DNA of 64,000 bases, from assembly GCA_024734555.1 (NCBI GenBank), contig JANPWX010000127.1:79780-143779 (forward strand). The letters run 5' to 3'. Numbering within the stretch: position 1 is the first letter of the stretch; every line of letters starts with the position of its first letter. Below are positions 56,059 through 64,000 of this stretch, piece after piece. The stretch is from Trochalopteron elliotii. Its lineage: Eukaryota > Chordata > Aves > Passeriformes > Leiothrichidae. Both the position numbers and the translations under genes were made by a program. The notes beneath the pieces were generated by a model. The model ran no database searches and was not told the origin of the DNA. It saw only the letters and a program-made list of their open reading frames with translations.

Positions 56059-57023
56059 CTGGCCCACATGATTTTTGGAACAGCCTCCTGTGCCACAAAC
56101 CTTCTTCTGGAGCCCTTTCTATCCCATGGCCCCTCTCCTGGCATGGGCTGACCAGAGCAGGAGCTCACCCCATCCATTCCAGCACCTGTCCCATTGTCCC
56201 TTTCCCATGGGACCACCCAGCTAAAAGCACCCTGGAATCCCAAAGTTTGCCATTTTTCCACATTGGTTGGCATTTGGGTTTGTGTTGGGTTGGTTTTTTT
56301 TTTTTTTCTGATACAAATAAACTGTGACAGGCTCACATGGGGAGTGATTGAGTCAAATTAAACCCATTTTCATGTTCCAGTATAAGCTGGCTGGACTCGT
56401 TTACACTAATTAGAACTAATTATGTGCCTGCTAAACTGGTAGCTTTGATTGTGGGAGGTGCAGACCCTGAATCACTTCATACTTTTCACTTGGAGAGCAC
56501 CTTAAATCTGCTTTATCTGAGGCAAGAGAGCCTGAAAATGATAAAATCTCCATGAGCTCACACCTTGCAGGTGGGGAAAACTGACTCAGCTTCACTCAAA
56601 CTCCACGAAGTTCAGTTCAGTGTTTTGATTTTCCGTGTTTTGGTGCTGGGAGGAGCCTGCAAATTCATTTAGGGCAGGACACAATGAGGGAGATGACAAT
56701 AAAAGGATGGCAATCAGCAGGGAGGGCTGGGCAGGGACGCCAGGGCTGTGTTTTGGGAGTGCTGAGCTGAGCCTGCAGTGGCTCCATGGGGAGCTGGGAC
56801 ATTCAGAGAGAGCAGAAATCATTAATGGGGAGACTTTTGTTCTGGGCTGGATCCTCCAGGAGTGAAAGGAGGGCGGCGTGCAAACAGCCTGGGGTGACAG
56901 ACTCCACCAGGCACAGCTGCTCCCAGCACTGCCAGAGCTCCTGATGGGAATTTCCATGGAGATGTGGAGCTCTCCAGGCACACAAAATCCAGGAGTTCCC
57001 CCAAAAACTGCTTCAGTCATTAA
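56059..57023. other. Unique non-coding stretch
   Basis: No gene recognised. A T-run lies at 56294-56307. A possible conserved block is listed separately. Confidence 0.5.
56370..56535. promoter_or_regulatory. Candidate conserved non-coding block
   Basis: Complex sequence with CACTAATTAGAACTAATTAT (two homeodomain TAATTA cores), AGCTTTGATTGTGG and CTGCTTTATCTGAGGC. It has the look of an enhancer core. This is inference only. Confidence 0.25.
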
Positions 57024-57410
57024 ATGGGAAAAGGGAAAGGGAAGGGAGAAGGGAAAAGGGAAAGGGAAGGGAAGAGAAAGGGAAAAGGGAAAGAGAAGGG
57101 AAAAGGGGAAGGGAGAAAGGAGAAGGGAAAAGGGAAAGGGAAAAGGGAAAGAGAAGGGAAAAGGGGAAGGGAGAAAGGAGAAGGGAAAAGGGAAAAGGGA
57201 AAGGGAAGGGAGAAGGGGAAAAAGGAGAAGGGAATTGGGAAAAGGAAGGGAAAGCGAAAAGGGAAAAGGGAAAGGGAAAAAGGAGAAGGGAAAAAGGAGA
57301 AGAGAAAAGGGAAAAAGGAGAAGAGAAAAGAGAAAAAGGAGAAGGGAAAAGGGAAAAGGAGAAGGAAAATGGAAAGGGAAAGGGGGAAAGGAAAAGGGAA
57401 AGGAATACCT
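57024..57410. repeat. Polypurine (GGGAAA)n-like tract of about 385 bp
   Basis: The plus strand is almost purely A and G in GGGAAAAGGGAAAGGGAAGG-type units. Two long sub-blocks (about 57083-57139 and 57140-57195) are near-identical. Plus frames of Gly/Lys/Glu/Arg and minus frames of Pro/Phe/Ser/Leu, up to 293 codons, are artefacts of the composition. Confidence 0.96.
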
Positions 57411-57987
57411 GGAAGAAGGAGAGACCAAGGAAAGATAAAATGAATCTTGTGTATCACACCACTCTGGGGGCACTGACCCTGTGCCAGTGCCCTGTTTTTA
57501 CACACCTATTCCAGAAGGAAAACTCCCCAGGAGCTGCCCATGAACATCCTCTGAGCCCCTAGCTCTGCCCAGCTCGCCCAGCCCAGGGCATGCTGCTTTT
57601 CAGCCCTTTTGCCCTCTGTTCCTGGGAATGAGGAATCTGACCATTTTCCCTGGTGAGGGTGGCTCCTGAAGTGGCTCTGAGCTCTCGGGATGCAGCTCCC
57701 AGCTCTCCCTGATCTCCCAGCTCGGCACTTTGGGCTCTCCAGCCTTTCCAGGCTCTCTGTGGGATGATGTCAGAGCAGGGTTTCAGTGAAATCCTGATTG
57801 TTTGGCTCGCACTCGGTGGAACATGTGGTCCCTCTTTGCTGTCTGACTATTTTTATTAGCTCAGCTACACCTTTTTTTGTTAGCTGAGAGGATCTGTGGT
57901 TCCTGGGGAGCACTCGCCTTCCAGGCTGCAATATTTTATCCTGGTTTTAAGCTTGAAATTGGGTTTTATTTTCCCTTTTCCAACAAA
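57411..57987. other. Unique non-coding stretch
   Basis: No gene recognised. Confidence 0.5.
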
Positions 57988-58054
57988 TATTAAAAAAAAA
58001 AAAAAAAAAAGAAAGAAAGAAAAAAAAGAAATAAAAAAAAAGAAAAAAAAAAAA
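57988..58054. repeat. A-rich low-complexity tract
   Basis: Poly(A) with (GAAA) interruptions. Confidence 0.92.
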
Positions 58055-58746
58055 GGTGTTTTGGTGTAAATCTGGATGAAACCATCCAGGTCTCATCACC
58101 AGCACCCTGTTGGAATCAGGAGAGGAGGTTACATTACTTTGTCCAGCTGGCTGATTGCCACTGATTTATCCATGAATTTTCTGATTTATCCATGACAAGA
58201 AGGCTCCCATAGAATTTTCCTGCTTTTCCAAGTGCAAAAATCCTGCCTCCCTCAGGGAAATCTCACAGCACCCTCTCGTCCTGCAGCCCCATCCCCTCAC
58301 CCATCGACCTGACATGGCACAAATGTTGGTGGGAATGAATCTAGGGGTCACAGGATTGTCTGAACGTGGGGATATTCCTGCCAAAACTCCCAGGGAAGGA
58401 ACCTACCCAGCAAGAGCTGTGTGGGCAAAGAGAGCCAGCAAAGCCCTCCTGGCTGTGTGGGGCTGAAAACTCCCCCTTGGCTGGTGCAGTTTTGGGGGGG
58501 CAGGAATTTGTTCCCTGTGTCCAGAGCTTCCATCTGGGCTGGGGATTGAGGGTGGAGGACAAGCCCTGAGCTGAGCCCAGCTGAGCCTGACATGCTGCCC
58601 AGGGCTGGGAATGTCTGTCTGGGGATGGGATCTGACACTCAGAGGTCCCAGGGGAAAAGGGAGCTGAGTTTGATGCCTGGAGTTTTATCTTTGCTGTGTT
58701 TCAGGCTCTGTGCTGCCCAGGGGTGCAGCTCTGAGCTCACAGTCAG
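58055..58746. other. Unique non-coding stretch
   Basis: No gene recognised. Overlapping frames of 60-96 codons occur on both strands at 58166-58640. Confidence 0.5.
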
Positions 58747-59116
58747 TGTCACTCAGCTCTGCACACAGCAGGGACACAAAACAAATCCTTCCCCAAATGG
58801 ACACCAAGGACAACTTTCAGGCCCAAAGGCACAAACAAGGGGGGCTGAAGGGAGGAACAACAAGGATGGGACCTCACAAGCTGCAGCTGCAATTGGACAA
58901 TTCAACCCCAAGGTGCAAATGGACCCAAACTTATCCAAGGGTCAGACCTGGTGACCCTTTGTCCATTTTGGGACCATTTTGGGTCCCCCTTGGGTGTAGC
59001 CCTGGCCAGGCTCTTGTCCTGCCCAAGGTGGATCCTGGAGGCCTTTGAATAAATCTCTGCTTTATTCTCCAGCTCTGCCCAGTCTCTGTTCCAGCTCAGC
59101 CTTCCCAAGGCATCCA
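58747..59116 (+). mobile_element. Probable ERV LTR (fourth family)
   Basis: GACACAAAACAAATCCTTCC, 'CACCAAGGACAACTTTCAGG', GGTGACCCTTTGTCCATTTT, GGACCATTTTGGGTC and GGCTCTTGTCCTGCCCAAGG lead to a poly(A) signal AATAAA at 59048-59053, then TCTCTGCTTTATTC and TCTGTTCCAGCTCAGCCTTC. I recognise this order from an avian LTR family. The edges (TGTCAC and CATCCA) are approximate, and I found no target duplication. Confidence 0.6.
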
Positions 59117-60831
59117 AGTTCATATCTCACACCCAGGCTGTTCTCAGCCCCTTCTTGGAGAGTCACCACCAGCCTCATCCCTGCCCACAGCTCCCAGCTG
59201 CCTCCCTTTTGGGCTGGAAATGCCTTTTATAGCTCAATTTTACATCAAACCAATCCTGAAACCAGCTCAAACCTGTCCCCAAGCCGTGCCTACAACTTGT
59301 GGCTTCCACTTGCATCCCTTCCAAAGGAGGGCAGCCAGGAATTGGCTCTTTTTGGAGGGGATTGTGCAGCTCCCAAAGCACTGGCAGCATGAATTTGGGG
59401 TGGGAAAGGACTGGCCAGGCTTGCAGGAGTTCAGTTCAAACAATTCACCAGGATATCTCGGTGTCTGCAGCCTCTCTATCTGCAATTAATTTGGGGAATG
59501 GATAATTAAATGCTCTCAGGGCATGAGAAGGGATCTGGACAAGGCCTCGGGATCAGCTGAGAAAAATCAAATTATTTTAATTCACAAATCTTCACCTTCC
59601 TGAGGTGTATCCATGCCTCTGTCAGGATTTTTTTTTTGCACCCTGTGGTGTTTTTTGTGTCCACACTTGAGCCTGGAGCCCAGGGGGCAGGTTCCCAGTG
59701 AAACCAGGGCAGGGAAATTATCAAGTTATTATTTAGGGCCAGTTTTTTCAGAATAGAAGCTGCAGGGAAAACAAGCCCACTGCAGCTCTGGCCATGTCAT
59801 TAGGCAGCAGACAGAGCTCTAATTTCTAATGTGGGGCTGCTGCAAAGCTGACAGGACACCCAAGGAAAACAGGATGACTGTGCAGATTCCTGCATGGAAT
59901 AAATCCTGAATATCTTGGCAGGAAAAGATATCTCTGATTGAAGATGCAGGGTTTGCCTATAATACTGGGCTCAATTTGCAATCTGCAAACAATCTCAGCT
60001 CCTAACAAGGCAGTTCAGATCTTCATTTCGTGGAGGGTTTGCCCTGACTCATGCAAAGCTCTGAAATCCAATTTTTAATCAGCAGTTTCTGTGGCAGGCT
60101 GCTGATCAGGCTGGGAATCTCATCAGCACAGGGCTTCTTGTGAGATTTCCAACCCCTGATGGCAGAAAATCCCACAAGAAAGGAGCAGCTTCAGCCCAGC
60201 CAAACCCAGATGTTTCAGAGCCATGCAAAACCAAACACTAAAACACAGAGAACGGTTTTTTTTTTGGGGGGGTTTCTTTTTAACATGACCAGATCTCGTT
60301 GTGGTCCCTCTGCTTCAGCCACCACGACCTGATGAGGAATTGCCATTTCTCAGCAGCTCAGGCTGGTTTCTCATTTGGATAATGAGATTTCTTTGTGCTG
60401 AGCAGATCCTGTCCTGCCAAAATCGGGGCTGGGGGAGGGCTCCACACAACCCCCCAGTTCTCAGCCATGGCAGAAAGAAACCCCAAATGCAAACAGAGCT
60501 CAGCTCACCCTGCTATTAGTGGTCAAAAAAGGGGAGCAGCTGCAACATCGAGGTCTGATGTGGTCCCACTCGCTGCTGAGGAGGGTTAATTTTATTTTAT
60601 TTTTCATTATTTTTTTTAAACAGTAAAGTGTAAAAAGTGACTTGGAGCTTTCTCTCTTTGGGCTGAGAAATCCCAAAGATCTTTAGTGCCCTCTACAGCC
60701 GCTCTGGATCCGTTCTCACCCTCTGGGCTCCTCTCAGTCTGTGCTCCTGCTCCTCTCCCAGTTCCTGGATCAAGAGATGTGCAGCCTTTTAAAGGAGTTT
60801 TCAGCACTGCATTCATTACCAGCCTTAATGG
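59117..60831. other. Unique non-coding stretch
   Basis: No gene recognised. The overlapping frames at 59045-59505 are on both strands and lack features. Confidence 0.5.
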
Positions 60832-61515
60832 TGTTATAAATGTATATTGTAAAGCTGGCTTTTGGCAAGGTGTGTGCTATATCAATAATAACGTTGTATT
60901 AAGAATATAAGGTTTTTATTTCTGCTATTAGTAAAGAAAATTAGGCATAGTGGTAGTAGTTGATCTAGTATGCTTAAACTGTCTGTTTGGTGGGGATAGC
61001 ATCCAGTGAACATGGAAAGAAGACCCTGCTATTGACAAAATATCCTTAAACTGTCTGTTTGACCAAAATAACATCCAATAAACATGGAAAGAAGACCTTA
61101 CTATTGATGTAATATGATTGAACTGTCTGTTTGGTGGGGATAACATCCAGTGAACACGTAGAGAAGACCCTGCTATTGATACACCAACTATCAGCATCTC
61201 CCATCTGAAGAGAGTCTGGACCAAGGCCCAGGCTGGAGGTGACAATGAAGACACAGCCCAGAAACACACCTGCTCTAAAACAGGGGACCCAAGGGGGGAC
61301 CATGCAAAACAGCTCCTGGAACATGGAAACTAGCTTATGGAAAAATATGAATATTCAACAGATTGATACAATAGAAAGGGGATTTAAAGAATGTCTCTGA
61401 TACAGCAGGAGGTGGACTTGGCTGTACTTTGCCTTTTTCCTGTCTCCTAATTGTCTTACTTTCTATTAAACCTATCTCTTAAAATTTACACAGAAAGTGA
61501 ACCTCGTTTTTCACA
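60832..61515 (+). mobile_element. Solo ERV LTR (fifth family) with U3 triplication
   Basis: It starts TGTTATAAATGTATATTG and ends CCTCGTTTTTCACA (TG...CA). ATGG lies directly on both sides (60828-60831 and 61516-61519). If the last A is shared, a five-base AATGG also fits, as in ERVL-type elements. A poly(A) signal ATTAAA sits at 61465-61470 and a TATA-like GGATTTAAAG near 61379. At 684 bp it is the best-bounded complete LTR after family X copy 2. No internal region is attached. Confidence 0.88.
60974..61189 (+). repeat. Three exact-length 72-bp direct repeats in the LTR U3
   Basis: TT(A/G)AACTGTCTGTTTG starts at 60974, 61046 and 61118, each followed by 'ACATCCAGTGAACA' and 'GAAGACCCTGCTATTGA' variants. 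All three units are 72 bp with substitutions only. Direct repeats in U3 are the classic arrangement of retroviral enhancers, but enhancer activity here is inference. Confidence 0.92.
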
Positions 61516-62050
61516 ATGGGCAACCCCAGCTTGTTCCCTGCTGATATATTTGCATTTTCTTTAGGTAAGAGAATGCCCCAAAGTCCAGCCCGTGCAGCTG
61601 GAGAGGTCCCAGCTTGTTCCATCCCCACCCCAGCTATGCACAGTGTGGTTTGTATCCCCCCCAAAAAATGCAACAAGAGGCACAATTCTGCTCCCTGCGT
61701 GCTCACACCTCATCTCTTCTGCCTGGAGCCAGCAGCCACTGATTGTGGAGAACTCAGGGAAAAGTCCTGAAAACCCCAAAATTTCTCTGCAGCCTCAGGG
61801 GTTTGCCCTGAGGGGTTACACGAGGCACAGTCAGAGATGGTTTGGGTTGAAGGATCAGCTCCTTCCAGCCCCCAAATCGGGGTCAGGGACATTTGGGCTG
61901 GTTTAAAACACAAAAATGAAAGCAGGGAGCACTTTCCATGGCCAAATGGCTGGGAGCTCTCTGCAGATTGCAAGGCTGATAAAGCTCTTGGATTGGGGAA
62001 AATAGGGATGGAGCTGTGGTGGGAGGTGGGATTGTGCTGAGCCTGCCAGA
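61516..62050. other. Unique non-coding stretch
   Basis: No gene recognised. Confidence 0.5.
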
Positions 62051-62650
62051 GCTGAAACATCATTTCACTCATCTTTTCCAGAGCTGAAACATCATTTCAG
62101 CCACCTTCTCCTGAGCTTGTCATAGCTAAAATATCATTTCACTCACCTTCTCCTGAGCTTGTCATAGCTAAAACATCATTTCACTCATCTTCTCCTGAGA
62201 TTTCCAGAGCTAAAACATCATTTTACTCATCTTTTCCAGGGATGAAACATCATTTCAGCCACCTTCTCCTGAGATTTCCAGAGCTGAAACGTCATTTCAT
62301 GCACATTCTCCTGACCTGCCACAGCTAAAACATCATTTCAGCCCCATTCTCCTGAGATTTCCAGAGCTAAAATATAATTTCATCCACTTTCTCCTGAGAT
62401 TTCCAGAGTTAAACCATCATTTCTTCCAGCATTGCACCTGCTTACTTCTGAGCTTTTCAGAGTTAAAACATCATTTCATCCACATTCTCCTGAGTTTTCC
62501 AGAGCTAAAATATCATTTCATCCAGCATTTCATCCCTCTTCTCTTGAGCTTTCCAGAGCTAAAACATCATTTCATCCCTCTTCTCCTGAGATTTCCAGAG
62601 CTAATTCATGCCCATTCTCCTGACTAACCACAGCTAAAATATCATTTCTT
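62051..62650. repeat. Minisatellite, unit about 42 bp, about 15 copies
   Basis: The unit is GAGCTAAAACATCATTTCAC, TCATCTTCTCCTGAG and ATTTCCA. Starts lie at 62051, 62083, 62125, 62167, 62209 and onward. Most spacings are 42 bp. Some units are shortened to 32-34 bp by loss of TCTCCTGAGAT, and others are lengthened near 62430 and 62520. Confidence 0.95.
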
Positions 62651-63604
62651 TCCCATCCCAAGGAGCTCCTGGATTAAGGGGGAATTTTCCATTTGCTAAC
62701 AGGGGAACATCATCCTTTGACTGCTCCCAAAAAAATATCCCATGGAGGAGAAGTTCAGAGACAGGAGCCGAGCCACCTCAGCAGAAACTCCATAAGCTGA
62801 GGGGCTGCTAAACCCCTAAATAACAACAAATATTTTATTTACAGCTTATTTATTTAATTAAAATGACCCCCCAAGATGTTGGGGAGCAGCCCCTTCTTCA
62901 GCAGATGAATGAAAATGCCAGAAATAATCCCTGGGAACTCCCAGATATTTCAGCAAACCCTGGTGCTCCAAATGTTTTGTTCCATTATGTTTCATGCTCT
63001 GTTCTCACTTTTACAGTTTCCTGGAAAACCAAATTATTTATTCATTGGAGGAGACGGAGGCAAAAAAATAATAATAAAAAAAAAAAATTCAATTGAAAAT
63101 ATTATTTTCCCTGTGGTGTTTTCATTTCAAAGCCCAGTTTGATTTTGTGTTTGTGGATATGAAATAAAGCCTTGAAATGAAAACCTGTGTTTCATTTTGA
63201 AATGTCATCCTGGGCAACATTTTTAATGCAGAGATGGGAGTTTATTCCTGTGTTTAAAAAATATTCAAATGAGATTTTCCTGCTTCATTTTAAGCACTTC
63301 AATTTTTCATCACCTCGTTTCCCTCATTGCTGACTCTTCCCTCCTCCTCTCCCCTCTGCTCATTCTTTGCTATGCACAAAACTGGCAAAAATGTAAAAAT
63401 AATTCCCATTCCTGTTTTATTTTTTTTTTTCCAGACAGCACCATATTGAATATTTTCTCCATCCATAAAGGAGTGACAAGTGGGAAAAAGGGAATCATTT
63501 AACTTTTTCCATATTTTCTCACTTTTTCACTTTCTGTTCTCCAGAACGATGAACTTTGCATTGGAAAAATACAAGGAGTGAGTGAGGCATTCCTAAAATC
63601 AGGA
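62651..63604. other. Unique non-coding stretch
   Basis: No gene recognised. CATTTCAAAG (63125) and CTTGAAATGAAAA (63172) form a small imperfect inverted repeat. Confidence 0.5.
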
Positions 63605-64000
63605 TTTTTCCAGCTGGGATCTGAGCATTACCAGTCCCTACTCCCAGACTTAGTTCAGGAAGTTTCCAGTTTGGAGCTGGAATATAACCAGTCCCTATTC
63701 CCAGGTTTTCACCAGGAAATTTCCAGTTTGGAGTTGGAGTATACCCAGTTCCTATTCCCAGTTTTACTCCAGGGTATTTCCAAGATATTTCCAATTGGGA
63801 TCCTGAGCATTACCAGCCCCTTTTCCCATTCCCCAGCCCCTTTTCCTCCAGGTTTACTCCAGGATATTTCCAGTTGGAATCTGAACATAACCAGTCCTTA
63901 CTCCCAAGTTACTCCAGAATATTTCCAGGATATTTCTATCTGGGAGCCTGAACATAACCAGCCCCTATTCCCAAATTACGCCAGAATATTCCAGGACATT
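63605..64000. repeat. Minisatellite, unit about 57-66 bp, 6 copies, runs off the window
   Basis: TTTCCAGTTTGGAGCTGGAA, ATAACCAGTCCCTATTCCCA and GTTACTCCAGGATATTTCCA recur with starts near 63610, 63666, 63723, 63789, 63859 and 63926. The array is still in progress at the right edge, so its full length is unknown. Confidence 0.93.

Noticed and set aside
56592..57473. 293-codon minus frame as a Pro/Phe/Ser-rich protein
   Set aside because: Most of it is the polypurine tract read on the other strand, and the remainder has no recognisable domain.

Overview
The window looks like vertebrate nuclear DNA from a bird, most likely a passerine. The main evidence is a set of CR1 LINE 3' ends in both orientations, carrying the characteristic 'GGTTTGGGTTGGAAGGGACC'-type segment or its complement. 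In addition there are several short LTRs that match my memory of songbird endogenous retrovirus (ERV) families, plus many A/T-rich microsatellites and minisatellites. I found no protein-coding gene, tRNA, rRNA or recognisable exon that I can defend. The long open frames are all explained by tandem repeats whose period is a multiple of three, by polypurine tracts, or by chance. The window therefore reads as intergenic or deep intronic DNA.

Layout. 0-13 kb: mostly unique sequence with two CR1 fragments, two CR1 tails, a 91-bp tandem array (4.8-5.3 kb), a small CpG-dense patch (5.5 kb) and a solo LTR (7.2 kb). 12.9-22.7 kb: a 250-bp direct duplication around a (TTTTA)n array, a T-rich tandem block (15.2-15.9 kb), an unfamiliar repeat present twice in inverted orientation (17.3 and 18.6 kb; the second copy sits inside a CR1 with an 8-bp target duplication), a 250-bp hexanucleotide array, a polypyrimidine tract and a 13-copy 42-bp minisatellite. 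24-32 kb: two solo LTRs, CR1 pieces and a nested inverted duplication (arms at 26.3-26.8 kb, 29.5-29.7 kb and 31.8-32.1 kb). One 264-bp arm pair of that duplication differs at a single base. 33-36.6 kb: three minisatellites in a row, a CpG-rich patch and a 21-bp-arm hairpin containing two opposed GATA-type motifs. 36.6-51 kb: largely unique, with some stretches that look like conserved non-coding DNA. 51-64 kb: an LTR inserted into one unit of a two-unit tandem duplication (the empty site is preserved next door), more microsatellites and minisatellites, a polypurine tract and three more LTRs, one of which has an exact 3 x 72-bp repeat in its U3.

Nothing here forms a pathway or operon. The interest is structural: inverted repeats with uneven divergence, paired LTR insertions, a high minisatellite density and triplex-prone tracts. 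Family names for repeats rest on recognition from memory, not on a search. Coordinates of repeat edges are by eye and may be off by a few bases.
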